DNA of 64,000 nt from positions 1 through 64,000 of the forward strand of contig BSBN01001751.1 of assembly GCA_027924645.1 (NCBI GenBank). Reading direction: 5' to 3'. A program made the position numbers and the translations under genes. Below are positions 45,039-56,967 of the stretch, piece after piece (position 1 is the first letter of the stretch; each line of letters starts with the position of its first letter). The DNA is from Cunninghamia lanceolata. Lineage: Eukaryota > Streptophyta > Pinopsida > Cupressales > Cupressaceae. The notes under the pieces are model-generated. The model was not told the origin of the DNA and ran no database searches. It worked only from the letters and a program-made list of their open reading frames with translations.

Positions 45039-48000
45039 TTAGTTCATCACCGGAGGGGCCATGACCCCTAACTTCTCCCGGAGATATTCAAAAGAGTCCT
45101 TGGGAAGAGGTTTTGTAAAGATATCTGCAATCTGATCCTTGGAGGGAACATACTCCAATCTGACTTCTTCCTTGTTTACTTGTTCTCTCAAAAAGTGAAA
45201 TTTGATAGATATGTGCTTAGTCTTAGAATGCAATACCGGATTCTTGGAAATATTAATTGCACTTGAATTATCACAAAAAATTGTGATAGGCTCCTCATAT
45301 TCAACTTTGATGTCTCTTAGCATCTGCTTCATCCATAAGATTTGAGTGCAACTACCTGCTGCTGCAATGTATTCTGCTTCAGTTGTAGACAGAGATATTG
45401 CATCTTGTTTCTTGCTTAGCCAAGAAACCAATCTCTTCCCCAAAAAGAATGCTCCACCACTAGTGCTCTTCCGGTCATCCACATCTCCTGCCCAATCTGC
45501 ATCTGTGTAAGCATGAAGAGAGAAGTCCGGATCTCTAAGGTACCATAGACCATACTCAATTGTTCCTTTCAAGTACCTAAAAATTCTTTTGATTGCCATA
45601 ACATGAGATTCTCTAGGATCAGCCTGGAATCTTGCCACAAGACCAACAGCGTGCATTATATCTGGTCTAGTTTGAGTGAGATACAACAATCCACCAATCA
45701 TTGATCTATACTTTGTCTGATCTGCCTTTGGAGAAACATCATCTTTGCTTAACTTACATCCGGTTGCCATAGGAGTGTTCATAGGCTTTGAGTCTTCCAT
45801 ACCAAATTTCTTTAACAATTCTTTCACATATTTGGTCTGAGAAATGAAGATCCCTTCTTTTGTTTGAGTAATTTGCAGACCCAAGAAGAAATTCATTTCA
45901 CCAAGCATAGACATTTCAAACTCACTTTTCATCTGATTTGCAAAAGTTTTGCACATACTATCTCTTCCTCCAAAAATGATATCATCCACAAACACTTCAA
46001 CAATTAAAATATTTTCATGATCAATTTTGAAATATAAGTTACTGTCAGCAGTACCTTTGTTGAATCCAATCTGCACAAGATGCTTATCCAACCTTTCATA
46101 CCATGCTCTTGGGGCTTGCTTCAATCCATACAAAGCTTTCTTCAGCTTGCAGACCATATCATCATTATCAGACAATTGAAAACCATCCGGTTGTTCAATG
46201 TAGACTTCTTCTTCCAGATCACCATTTAGGAAGGCAGACTTGACATCCATCTGATATACCTTGAAGTCTTTGAAGGCAGCAAATGCAAGAAGTAATCTGA
46301 CTGCTTCAATTCTTGCCACCGGAGCAAAAGTCTCTTCAAAGTCAATTCCTTCTATTTGAGAGTAGCCTTTGCAGACCAATCTAGCTTTGTTTCTGATTAC
46401 TTCACCAGCTTCATTTAGTTTGTTCCGGAAGACCCACTTGGTTCCAATTACATTCCTGTCTCTAGGTCTGGGAACAAGATCCCAAGTATGATTTTTCTCA
46501 ATTTGCATCAATTCATCTTCCATTGCTTTGGTCCAGTTTTCATCATTGCAGGCTTCATTTATTGTTTTAGGTTCAATTTTTGAAATCAGACAGCATTCAT
46601 CCTGATTTTGAGCAATATTCCTTCTAGTTTGTACACCTTTGCTTCTGTCACCTATGATCTGATCTTCAGAGTGGTTCAGTCTTACATACCTTGGAATTTT
46701 GGGAGTATCCTGCACTGCTGCTTCTTGATCAGGCTCATTCAGACCTATCTCTTCTTCCTGATTTACCGGATCAGGCTGACTCTGTCTCACCGGAGAGGAT
46801 TGAGGTCCTTGAACACTGTCTTGGTCATCTTCATCAAACTCATAAAATCTTGAAGGCTTCTCAATTCCTTCATCAACCTTTACATTGGTGCTTTCTATCA
46901 TCTTCCTCAATCTCTTATTGTAACACCGGTATGCTTTGCTTTGAGTGGAGTAACCCAAGAAAATTCCTTCATCACTTCTAGCATCAAACTTTCCTAGATC
47001 TTCATCTCTTTTAATATAACACTTGCTACCAAATACTCTGAAATATTTCACAGTAGGTGTGATGCCAAACCAGAGTTCATAGGGAGTCTTACCGGTGTTG
47101 TTTCTGATTTGAACTCGATTGAGAGTGTAGACTGCGGTGCTGATAGCTTCTTTCCAAAACATTTGAGGAACATTTGCTTCCAACATCATTGTCCTAGCAG
47201 CTTCCTGGATGGTCCGGTTCTTTCTCTCAACTACTCCATTCTGCTGTGGAGTCTTAGGAGCAGACAACTGTCTCCTTATACCCTGTTTCTCACAAAAGTC
47301 AATGAATTCACCAGATGTAAATTCACCACCTCTATCAGACCTTAGACACTTTAGTTTCAATCCGGTTTGATTCTCCACCATAGCTTTGAAGATTTTGAAC
47401 TTCTCAAAAGCTTCTGATTTTTCTTTTAGAAAGGTAACCCACATCATCCGGGAATGATCATCAATTAACAACATGAAATATCTATCACCCTGCAGACTCT
47501 TGATTCTTGTCGGACCACATAGATCAGTATGTACTAATTCCAACAATCCGGTAGAAGACTGATCTTTGCTTTTGAAAGAGACTCTGCTTTGTTTACCTAA
47601 CTGACATTCTTTACACACACTATTTGTAGGTTTCATCAATTTTAGAAGATCTCTCACAGCCTGAGTATTGCTTATCTTGATGATGTTATCAAAATTTACA
47701 TGACACATTCTTCTATGCCATAACCAACTCTGATCAATTTGAACAAACAAACAACTTTTATTTGAACCAACCAGATGAAAGATGTTACCTTTTGTCTGAG
47801 TACCGGATGCAATTTCAGTTCCGGAGCTTGTAAAGATTCTGCATTTTCCATTCTTGAACCGGAGATCATAGCCTTTGTCCACTAACTGACCAACACTGAG
47901 AAGATTGTGCTTCAATCCTTCAACATACAGTACATTACCTGTTTTGCTCTTACCATCAAAGGAAATAGTTCCCCTACCTCTGATTCTGCCAGCAGAATTG

Positions 48001-49193
48001 TCACCAAACTTTACCATTCCTCCTTCATATCTTTCCAAGTCTAAGAACTTATTCTTGTCACCAGTCATATGGTGAGAACATCCACTGTCAATAACCCAAT
48101 CATCCTTTTCTTCCACTTGAGCAGCCAAGGCTTTTTCAACAATTTTGTGATTGACAGATTCAGAGAGTATTGAATCTTCTTCCTTGATGGCTATAAACAC
48201 CCACTCATTTCCGGATTTGCTTCCTAGTTCTGATTCATCATCTGTTACTCCTTCATTGTCATCTTCTTCATGAACATAATAGCAATTCTTTTGAAACCTT
48301 TGTCTGTGAGTATTAGATCTTGCAGATCTCTCTGGACATCTTGAGGCAAAATGACCAATCTTATTGCAGTTGAAACACTTAAAGGGTAGTTTTCCTTCAT
48401 ACTTACCGGATCCTCTTGGCAGTCTCTTTGCAATGAGGGCTTCAAGTTGAGCTGTTTCTGCTTCTTCTTCTTCCATGTCTCTTCTTACTTGATCATACCA
48501 TGACATTTTCCTTGATGAGTTTTCACCCGGATCAAATCTCTGTTTGCCTTTCACATAGGCACTGGCTTTGAAAGCAGATTCAGTCTTGGGAGGATCATCT
48601 CCAAACTCGGTCATTTCAAATGCAGCTAGTTTGCCAGCCAGTTGTTCTCTTGTGACAGTTGTGTGGGCTCTGAATTCATCAATGGCAGCAACTTTGATTT
48701 TGTAGGCAGCAGGAAGGGATCTTAGGATTTTGCAGACAATCTTATTTTCATCTAAAGTTCCACCAGCATTTCTGATTCCACATACCAGCTCATTTACTCT
48801 TGGCATAAAGGTAGTGATGTTTTCATCATCTCTCATTTTCAATCTTTCAAATTTCCCTTTCAGACTTTGCAACCTTGCACTTTTGACAAACTCATCTCCT
48901 TCATACAGAAGTTCCAGTTTAGTTAGGATCTCATATGCAGTTGGTAGGTCAATGACATTCGAGAGATCTGAGTCATTCAATGCGCTTAGAAGAGCTTCCT
49001 TGGTCCGCAGATTGTTTTCAGCTTCTGTGATTTCATTCAGAGTTGTCGGACCACCTTGTGGAGGTACATATGGTTTTGAAATCATAGCCAAGTATGCTTT
49101 TCCCATACATTCCAAGTGACACTTCATGCGACCTTTCCAGAGAGTGAAGTTGGTTCCATCGAACTTCGGACTATCTTTCTTGTATGACGACAT
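45039..49193 (-). CDS. Ty1/copia gag-pol polyprotein, 1384 aa, intact
   Basis: Starts at the ATG at 49,193. Domains in order: gag (about 1-260) with a copia-type N-terminus; zinc knuckle [14 protein letters not shown] (273-286); protease with active-site DSG at 369-371; integrase HHCC finger (H493, H498 region to C527, C530) and catalytic D557, D620, E656; a linker rich in Gln/Glu/Asp (about 785-860); RT from about 905, with [11 protein letters not shown] near 988 and the active-site FVDD at 1068-1071; RNase H with DADW at 1231-1234, TEAEYIA around E1274 and FCDNSSA at D1308. It ends [20 protein letters not shown] followed by four residues. Integrase before RT is the copia order. No stop or frameshift was seen, and every catalytic residue checked is present. 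The single frame means gag and pol would be made as one polyprotein and cut by the protease. Confidence 0.97.
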   Translation of the reverse strand: MSSYKKDSPKFDGTNFTLWKGRMKCHLECMGKAYLAMISKPYVPPQGGPTTLNEITEAENNLRTKEALLSALNDSDLSNVIDLPTAYEILTKLELLYEGDEFVKSARLQSLKGKFERLKMRDDENITTFMPRVNELVCGIRNAGGTLDENKIVCKILRSLPAAYKIKVAAIDEFRAHTTVTREQLAGKLAAFEMTEFGDDPPKTESAFKASAYVKGKQRFDPGENSSRKMSWYDQVRRDMEEEEAETAQLEALIAKRLPRGSGKYEGKLPFKCFNCNKIGHFASRCPERSARSNTHRQRFQKNCYYVHEEDDNEGVTDDESELGSKSGNEWVFIAIKEEDSILSESVNHKIVEKALAAQVEEKDDWVIDSGCSHHMTGDKNKFLDLERYEGGMVKFGDNSAGRIRGRGTISFDGKSKTGNVLYVEGLKHNLLSVGQLVDKGYDLRFKNGKCRIFTSSGTEIASGTQTKGNIFHLVGSNKSCLFVQIDQSWLWHRRMCHVNFDNIIKISNTQAVRDLLKLMKPTNSVCKECQLGKQSRVSFKSKDQSSTGLLELVHTDLCGPTRIKSLQGDRYFMLLIDDHSRMMWVTFLKEKSEAFEKFKIFKAMVENQTGLKLKCLRSDRGGEFTSGEFIDFCEKQGIRRQLSAPKTPQQNGVVERKNRTIQEAARTMMLEANVPQMFWKEAISTAVYTLNRVQIRNNTGKTPYELWFGITPTVKYFRVFGSKCYIKRDEDLGKFDARSDEGIFLGYSTQSKAYRCYNKRLRKMIESTNVKVDEGIEKPSRFYEFDEDDQDSVQGPQSSPVRQSQPDPVNQEEEIGLNEPDQEAAVQDTPKIPRYVRLNHSEDQIIGDRSKGVQTRRNIAQNQDECCLISKIEPKTINEACNDENWTKAMEDELMQIEKNHTWDLVPRPRDRNVIGTKWVFRNKLNEAGEVIRNKARLVCKGYSQIEGIDFEETFAPVARIEAVRLLLAFAAFKDFKVYQMDVKSAFLNGDLEEEVYIEQPDGFQLSDNDDMVCKLKKALYGLKQAPRAWYERLDKHLVQIGFNKGTADSNLYFKIDHENILIVEVFVDDIIFGGRDSMCKTFANQMKSEFEMSMLGEMNFFLGLQITQTKEGIFISQTKYVKELLKKFGMEDSKPMNTPMATGCKLSKDDVSPKADQTKYRSMIGGLLYLTQTRPDIMHAVGLVARFQADPRESHVMAIKRIFRYLKGTIEYGLWYLRDPDFSLHAYTDADWAGDVDDRKSTSGGAFFLGKRLVSWLSKKQDAISLSTTEAEYIAAAGSCTQILWMKQMLRDIKVEYEEPITIFCDNSSAINISKNPVLHSKTKHISIKFHFLREQVNKEEVRLEYVPSKDQIADIFTKPLPKDSFEYLREKLGVMAPPVMN

Positions 49194-49237
49194 CCTGGAT
49201 CACCTCAAGCGGTTAAGCTCCTATCAGAGGAACTTAG

Positions 49238-49249
49238 CTCTGATACCAA
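49238..49249 (-). other. Primer-binding site (tRNA-Met) of the copia element
   Basis: On the minus strand TGGTATCAGAGC, one base from the 5' LTR. Only 57 bases separate the LTR from the polyprotein ATG. Confidence 0.92.
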
Positions 49250-49250
49250 T

Positions 49251-50546
49251 TGTTGGATCTAGGGCATACAACTGAGAGGGGGGGGGGGTGAATCAGTTGT
49301 ATAAAACTTCTTCTTCTTTCAAACACTTGATTCTTTGTTGTTAGTTAGCAGCATATCAAATAATCATCCATGGAAGCATAATACATAAACACAAGAGCAG
49401 ATAAGCATCAACACATTGAACACCAAGATTTTGACGTGGAAAACCCGGTTAAGGGAAAAACCACGGGGTGATTAACCCAAGAATTATTCTTTGTTAGAAG
49501 AATAAAGAAGAATGAATGGCACATGCCAATAAGGGCTCACTGCCCGAGCACACTGCTCACAAAGAGGCCCATTGCCTACAAGGAGACACACTGTCTACAA
49601 AGTGATAAAAATCACAGTCTTGAACTGGAGAATGACATCTCTACCATGTCCGGATCAGTTCCAATTAAGCCCAAAAATCTCTGCTCTGCGTTTCACACGT
49701 TTCTTCGCTATGCCACACTCATCCACACACCACACTTTGAAATGAACTCACAAACCGTTATTTATACAAGACATCGACTTAGGAACAAACATCTAAGTCG
49801 GCAAACAACCATAGGAGTATCCGCAAGATGAATAACACATCCGGTCGGCCATCACAAGAACATTCGCAGGATGAACAACTCATCCGGTCGGCTAAACAGA
49901 GCAAGAACTTCATCCGGAAGAATAACTTCAATTCCGGGCTCTACCATCAACGCGGACCAACAACACAACCTAAACATGATCCAAGAACCTTCACAAGCCT
50001 GTCTGAATGTCCGGATACATCCGCACTTCCTCTACTTACTGGGATCTCTTGTCTTCCTCATCCGGAACTTCAAGAACACAGTCTGTCGCCACTGTCATAA
50101 TGCAAGAGGTACTTTCGGACCTCCAAATCATACACAAATCAGGATGACACATCACAAGGACATCCCAAACACTCCGTCCAATCCGCAGATTAGGATAATA
50201 CAATTCCGGACCTCACCGGACCTTTTTGTGATCCTCTGTCACCTCTGGATACTTGCCGGAACCGGTTCTATACCGACAGCCACAACTCCTTCAGATCTTC
50301 ATGCGGACCTCTGAAATCTTAACTGAAGCATCTCAAGACTCATATCTACTAACCCTTTAATCCGCATCCTCCGGTTCTCATCCTATACAGTACATTTGCC
50401 TTCTTCTCATCACTGTTCTTCACTGTTCCTGACTGAGGCTAATTTTCTCAATATCCTCAGCACACAGCTCATCAAATCCTTCTTGTCAATGCAATATGAG
50501 TATGTTGACATCAATGACAACACTGGCTCACCTCATACTTACAACA
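49251..50546 (-). repeat. 5' LTR of the copia element (right end)
   Basis: 1,296 bases, nearly identical to 43,458-44,750. The differences noted are a longer G-run near 49,277, and single substitutions near 49,492, 49,572, 49,629, 49,689, 49,890, 49,935 and 50,541. Confidence 0.94.
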
Positions 50547-50551
50547 TAAAC
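50547..50551. repeat. Target-site duplication, right copy (copia)
   Basis: TAAAC immediately after the LTR end CAACA, identical to 43,453-43,457. Confidence 0.9.
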
Positions 50552-52207
50552 CACATAGTTTCCAATTAGGGCAGTACACTTTACATCAATCAAAAATATT
50601 GTTGGTTTTTTTTGGGCGTGATTTGGGTTTCAGTTGGAATCTATCTATGTTAGAAACACTCTCCTATGGTTAAAATTACATTTTTGGAGTTTCCGCCGAA
50701 TCGCCGCATTGAGGCTCTGTAGGGCAGTTTTACATAAACAATTGTTTCTGGAGTTCTGTAAGAGATGGTCAAAAACTGTTTCAAGGAAAGATTTTTGAAA
50801 GCATTTCGCCTAATTCTCAAAAGGAATCGGTGCAAAATTCCTCACCGTTTGAGAGAATTTAATGCCAGTAATTTGTGTTGATGGGTTTGCAGAAAGTTTA
50901 AAAATTCACAATTCTTGTAAGTAGGACTGAAATAATTTTGCAAAGGACCTTGGGACATCATTTTGAGCCTACTAGCCAATTTTTGTTCAATTCCGAGAAA
51001 TTTGTATTTTCTACTTATCGCACCCGATCCCGCACATTATTCTCTGGCTAGGTGAATATTGTTTTCACATATGAACACACATTCTACAGAAGAAATTCTT
51101 CTTTAATTGACTATAAAGGCATGGTTTTCTTTTTTCTTTTTAAGAGTAGCGCCAGCTGCTTCCCATTTGTACTTGCATTTATGTTTTCCTTAAGCTTTCT
51201 CATTGTTAAATTGATCTCTTCAAAGTTGATGTAGCTCTATAGTATTAAATCTCCAAATATTAGAATAAAGATGAGTCAATATTGTTTGCATAAATGTTTT
51301 TCCTACACGCTAAAATTACTTAGAGGCTATCAATTATGTTTTAATACACTCTCAAAACAATGGAGGCAACTAGACAGATACACTAGAAAACAAGCATGGT
51401 CAACCATATAATGCAATGTGGTCTCCACCTTCCTAATACTTTTCAAAATGACACTACTTAGAGAAGAATAATGATTTCACTATACAATTAAAGCTTCAAC
51501 AGTGCTTTCCACTCTTTGACAAACATGGTGCTAAAATATACTCCAAAACCTATGAATCCAAATGAAATGTACAAATTCCCTCCTCTTAAAGATATACATA
51601 CAAAATCTATTCGACAATCCGCTCGGTGCATCCAATTTTGTTTCAAGGTTTGTCATAGTAGTAGTATGTAGTCACTCAAAATATTACATAGCTATTTATT
51701 ACACAATAGAATGTAATTAAAAAACCATATTTCTAAATTGCAAAACATAGCATGACAACAAAAAACTGACTATATAAATATACGCAAGAGGAGCCACTAT
51801 ATTCTAAGAATTGATACTCCTTTGCAATGCCTATATATCACAATTACACTACCTTCCTCAAACAATACAATGCCAACAAGTCATGAAACACAATCACTTC
51901 TCAAAAAACATTTACTTTACAAATAGATACTCCCTTACAATGCCTATATATCACAAATTACACTACCTTTCTCAAACAATGCAATGCCAACAAGTCATGA
52001 AACACAAACACTTCTCAAAAAATATTTACTTTACAAATGCCTATCGGCAAAACCGTTGCACGTTCATCCATGCAACTGCTAGTTTATTAACTAGCAAATG
52101 ATGGGTACAACCATTTCAATAATTGGAAGTTTTAAGCCGAAGAAAATATGTTATGTAATTTTCTAATAACCGATTTTTCCTGATCATGTTCTACTGTTGA
52201 ATTGTAG
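50552..52207. other. Non-coding sequence upstream of the CAP exons
   Basis: No gene recognised. If the CAP gene to the right continues upstream in long introns, this would be intron. It contains the 113-base tandem duplication listed separately. Confidence 0.45.
51813..52040. repeat. Tandem duplication, two copies of about 113 bases
   Basis: Copies at 51,813-51,925 and 51,926-52,040 share GATACTCC, AATGCCTATATATCACAA, AATGCCAACAAGTCATGAAA and TTCTCAAAAAA in order, with a few substitutions and a one-base indel. Confidence 0.85.
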
Positions 52208-53467
52208 GATGTTGTTTCAGCTTTTGAAATAGTGAACTGCAATGGTAGGTAATTTTTTCACAATTTTTGTTTATCTTTAAATCAAGCACAAGAGAATTGA
52301 TGAATCTGTAGAGGGTTTCAATCTTGCAGGAGTGCTCACTCCAAAGACAAGTTTTAACTAGTTCTCATTGTATCCTATTGCCTATTGCAAGGCATTCATG
52401 TTTTTAGTAGAGCTAAGGACCTAGGTAGAAAAATCAAAATAGGAAAAGCTAAGATAAAAAATAATCTCAGACTAAGGAATACAATGTAATTTTTCTATAG
52501 AAAGAAAATGACATAATTGTGAAACATATTCTATGCAATCATTTAAAGTCGTGTCTGTGACATGTCAATATGGAGACAGATAAAACCTTCATTTGAATTA
52601 TATCATTAATTTATTTTCTTGTGCATATTACCATGAATGTTCTATATTGCATTGGTTTTCATGGTCCAATGGGCCGAGGCCAACTCTTTTGCCATATTGA
52701 TAAATTTTGTTTTCTTTTATTAGAGTTCTGCTCCAACTATTGCTGTTGACAATACATCAGGTTGCCAGCTATACCTAGGTAGAGGCTCTATAGGAGCATC
52801 AATTACAACGGCTAAGTCGAGTGAAGTTAATGTGCTAGTACCTGATGCAACTGATGATTCAGATTTGGTACGTATCTGCTTCATAGAAGTTTTATGGTGG
52901 CTTCATTTGTTTGAAAATTGCTCAGTTTGTGGTAAGTTCATCATGCACATCATCATAAATTTTTTTCACATCAAGGCCACATGTTGTCAAGGAAGTAACA
53001 TGCCACATGTTATTTTTATTTTTCACTTGAGGAAGGTGAAAAATACTGAAGATGGCCAAGGAGGAAAGGTTCAATAAGGTGTTGACATTCAATGGAAAAT
53101 ACAGTTTGAATTGTATAACCATGAAGACAAGATGTTCAGCTTTATACATATCAGAATCCTTTGATACTAGACATGCGTAAATTTTGTGTTTATCTGACAA
53201 CAGATTAACCATGATTAACAATGATAACAATGGTTGTGATCATGTTTTGCCTTTCACTAAAACAGAATTATATTGAACCATTGTGTTGCTCAATTTCTAT
53301 TTTCTCTCTCTAGCTTTTTGTCATGATTGTTATAGTTGGTTATCTGATTTTCTGAAACCAATTCAAACTTGATTTTGCAGGTAGAACATAACTTGCCTGA
53401 GCAGTTCACACATGCTTACAAAGATGGACAGTTTGTAACATCTGCTGTATCCCACTCCGGTCGTTAA
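52208..53467 (+). CDS. Cyclase-associated protein (CAP) gene, last exons
   Basis: Three exon-like blocks in order. 52,208-52,244 follows an AG and ends before GTAGGT; it reads DVVSAFEIVNCN. 52,724-52,867 lies between TTTTATTAG and GTACGT; it reads SSAPTIAVDNTSGCQLYLGR, then ITTAKSSEVNVLVP. 53,381-53,467 follows TTTTGCAG; it reads VEHNLPEQF, FVTSAVSHSG and ends RTAA. These are the C-terminal beta-sheet (CARP) domain of CAP, an actin-monomer-recycling protein conserved in eukaryotes. The second and third blocks join in phase (48 codons, then V). The first block does not join the second in phase, and about eight residues expected between NC and SAPT are missing, so either a very short exon was missed or the gene is damaged. 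Upstream exons are not in the window. The sequences are free of stops. Confidence 0.82.
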
Positions 53468-56400
53468 TTTTGTAATTGTGGTTGATTCATATCGGTTTAT
53501 TGAATAGGTTTAAAAGGTCTGTTCAACATGTTGGGATTTGTGTGTTCTGCTGTATGCTTTGTGTGGGCTTGCAGTTAATTTCTACAGGGTTGGTTTTTGC
53601 CAAATATGGAATGATAATTCTTTTAGTAAGTATTATGTGTACATGGCTGTGGTGTGGAATTTGTTTGTCTCATGGTTGTATTGTGTAAGTCTTGAGATAA
53701 TGTGTGGTTCAGATTTAGAATAGAAGTTACTTTCTGACCACTATTGCATATCGTTATGTTGTTTGGTTCACTCTTTATGCTCTTGGCATCTACGTGAATC
53801 ATTCTATTAATCAAGCAAGAAACTAGCTTAGATCATTTGATGATTTCGGTGAAAGGAGTGTGATCATCTGATTGTTTTGACAACCTGCCTTTCAAGCTTT
53901 TATACAAGTGGCATTATTTCCTGGAAAGGAATTTCATGTTAATTGAAATCCTATTTGTTTATAAAATCTGATTTTTTTGACAACCTGTCTTTCAAGATTG
54001 TGTACAAGCGACATTATTTCCTGGAAAGGAATTTCATGTTAATTGAAATCCATTATTGTTTATACGACTGCACATTGTATTATATGTTACTCTGAAATCT
54101 GTGCATCTGACCTTTTGCAAGCATGAAGCAAAATCACCAAGAATTGTTGTTTTGGCTTTCAAAGTAACTGAACTAAGTTTGTCTTCTGGAATGGTTTTAT
54201 GGCTATGATGACAAACCTTCTTGTCAGATATGCAGAGGTAAGACTACTGGTTTTTTTTGTTTGCAGGGTTGGGGTAATTCTCTGTGAGGGTAGGTGTAAT
54301 CATAGAGTTACCATGGGTTCATGATTACCTTGCCTTTGACTACTAGATGTATATTATGATGGAGAATTTCTAAGCAATCAGCCTTAGGACTCAGGTTTCC
54401 TAATAAGTGCAGGTTGTTTTGGATTCGGATGTCCTAATAAGTGCAGTTTAGTGATTAAGCCCTGAACTGAGGCTTATCAAAATTTAAAAAATGATGAAGA
54501 CAAAAAACTAATTACGCTGAGAGGTGTTCTATGAGGAGGTAGAGGAGACTATAACGTTGTTCTATGAGTTAGATAAACATTTAACATGCACAAAGCACAT
54601 GACCAAAAAATTTTGTTCGGCCTATTAGTTATTTCAAATTTGTGGCCTCTGTTTCATTAAGGGCATAGAGTCAGTTAATACTGGCTTGTTATTATATCTT
54701 GAGAAATCAAATTCTTTATTTTGCATGTGAAGATTGACTGGGGCAAGGCATAGCTGGGAATGATGAAAATATGACATTACAGGACGTATGTCCTTTTCTA
54801 TGGCTTCTATATCTGGTTGAAGATATATTCTCTGATTATTTTGGTATATTATGCAATTTAATGAATCCCATGACACCAAAGAGTCTAGCGGACGACAAAC
54901 TAACATAAGCACCTTCCTGAGAAGTATAAAGTGGCTTATTCCCCACAAATCCTCTGGCGAAACATTAGCTTCCTTTTCAAGAATGGATCCTCTATCATAA
55001 AGTCTTTTCACCTCGCAACAACTCTTATATTTGGTCCGGCCGAGATTTAAATCTTAAGCTATCAACAATATTTTGTTTGAATGTCACTATATACGGCAAG
55101 AAGTTAGATTACATACCAGAGGAGCCAGACTAATAACCTACAAAACGCGGCATTGCTAAACAAGACCCAGACGGTTAAAGCATGCTAAGGGACCATGGGC
55201 TATGAGTCATGGCTAAGCCAAAAGTCAACAGATATTATGGCTGGATTCGTTGTAAACGACGTGACAGAGATGGATAAGATAAGTCTAAACAAACCCAATC
55301 AATTAATTTACATGAAAGCAGGTCTTGAATTTTTTTAACTCGCAATACCCAACCGAAGAAATGTCTAGTTAAGAGCAGGCAAGTTATAGTCAAGTGGAAA
55401 CAAGGTTGAGTCAATATAAGCCCCTCTTGGATTTGTCTGTTTGGTAAGCAATGGCTCTGTAATGTACACTATTAAATGTTTCCAATAGCATCCTTAGGTT
55501 ATATACTCATACCAGAGACATTAGTCCATCTTTGGGATTTTCTCCTTGTGCAATGTAATTGTGTTTATAGATGGGTTTCTTGTACTGAGTATGTGATTTG
55601 TTCAATGCCTCTGTTATATATAATAAGTTTGCATTTCAAAATTTTAAGCCGGTCGATGTAGATAGATGTACATTTATCTACTTAGAATTAGGTTCAATTA
55701 GCCCCTACATGGCCTTGTTAAACGTTCTAAATGCGTCAACTTCTAGGTCAGTTATGAGCCTAAGTTATCATGTATTTATCTGGAAACAGTTTTTTGAGTT
55801 TTCTATTCCTTTTTAAATCTAATCTTTCCTTGTAACAAAGAAATTGATTGCACTGTGTTGTGTTATCTAATATATGTTATTAGATAAGACGAATTGTTAT
55901 GAGATACGAGACAAGATGATACAAATTATTAAAGGCAGCAGTCAATGTCTGAAGGCTGTGATCATTCTTAAAAGGGTGCGATCTGTCGTTAATAAGGAGT
56001 TTATGAACAAGAGACAGCGATCCATTTTAAGGTATAAGACTATTAAACAAAGGAACATAATAATTCAGCAAGGGCAGCGATTATTGAGGATCAAAGGGAC
56101 ATCTCCGTTAGGAAGGTGCATGCGTTATGAAAAGATGTCTCTCTTAATGAAAAGAAGATACAAATTCAGATCGCTGAGTAGGGATTGAACATAACAGAAA
56201 GTATTCGAACTACATCTGCAGAGACATAAATTATTGTAACAGCAAAAGGATAACAATAAGAATCATTCTTGAATATATATTAGGTGAGAGCATTAATGAC
56301 TGCCAAATTCAGAATCACCTTATTCAAAAGATATTTATATTGGTAATATATAACCCTAACCCTAAGTTGTTGTAATTGTAATTTCAAGGCAATTTAGGAA

Positions 56401-56473
56401 GGGGACATTACATTCCACTTGGGTAGCTATTACATTATAAAAGTTCTTACTAAAGACATCTACTATTATCTCA
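53468..56473. other. 3' flank of the CAP exons and spacer, no gene recognised
   Basis: The first part should contain the CAP 3' untranslated region. A diverged direct repeat (CAACCTGYCTTTCAAG then TTATTTCCTGGAAAGGAATT) lies at about 53,881-53,955 and 53,980-54,055. A minus-strand open stretch (55,011-54,634) and a Lys/Arg-rich 104-codon plus-strand stretch with an ATG (55,874-56,188) show no known domain. Confidence 0.45.
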
Positions 56474-56961
56474 TGCATATGGGATAAATACTCATACAAA
56501 TAGATGCATCCCACCTCTATTTAATATCACTTAAAAAGCATATGCACTGAAATAACAAAAAGGCAACCAGGCCTGTTTGAAATAGCTTCCATCAGTCATA
56601 CCCACAGGCATATGGGATAAATACTCATACCAATAGATGCATCCCATACTTAAAAAGCATAAGCACTGAAATAACAAAAAGGCAATCAGACCTGTTTGAA
56701 ATAGCTTCCATCAGTCATACCCACATGCATATGGGATAAATACTCATACCAATAGATGCATCCCATACTTAAAAAGTATAAGCACTGAAATAACAAAAAG
56801 AGAACCAGATCTGTTTGAAATAGCTTCCATCAGTCATACCCACATGCATATGGGATAAATACTCATACCAATAGATGCATCCCATACTTAAAAAGCATAA
56901 GCACTGAAATAACAAAAAGGCAACCCGAACTGTTTGAAATAGCTTCCATCAGTCATAACCA
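56474..56961. repeat. Tandem array, four copies of about 120 bases
   Basis: Copies start near 56,474, 56,605, 56,725 and 56,844. The unit runs CATGCATATGGGATAAATAC, TCATACCAATAGATGCATCCC, CTTAAAAAGCATAAGCACTG, AATAACAAAAAGGCAA, and TTTGAAATAGCTTCCATCAG. The first copy has an extra 12-13 bases. The array ends a few bases before the stop codon of the minus-strand cysteine-rich frame, so it would form its 3' untranslated region. Confidence 0.9.
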
Positions 56962-56967
56962 CACCCA

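Larger units (their letters stand above)
43458..50546 (-). mobile_element. Young, apparently intact Ty1/copia retrotransposon
   Basis: 7,089 bases with a perfect TAAAC duplication, two LTRs of 1,293 and 1,296 bases, a tRNA-Met primer site, a polypurine tract and one uninterrupted 1384-codon polyprotein frame. By eye the LTRs differ at about seven substitutions plus the length of a G-run, so insertion is recent. All catalytic motifs are present, so by sequence this is the only element in the window that could still be autonomous. It is read right to left. Confidence 0.96.

Noticed and set aside
52540..52572. Possible CAP microexon reading SVTCQYG
   Set aside because: Resemblance to the missing stretch is weak and splice borders are poor; left as a question in the CAP finding.
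56350..56366. TAACCCTAACCCTAA, telomere-like
   Set aside because: Only two units and not the usual plant CCCTAAA repeat; too short to mean anything.
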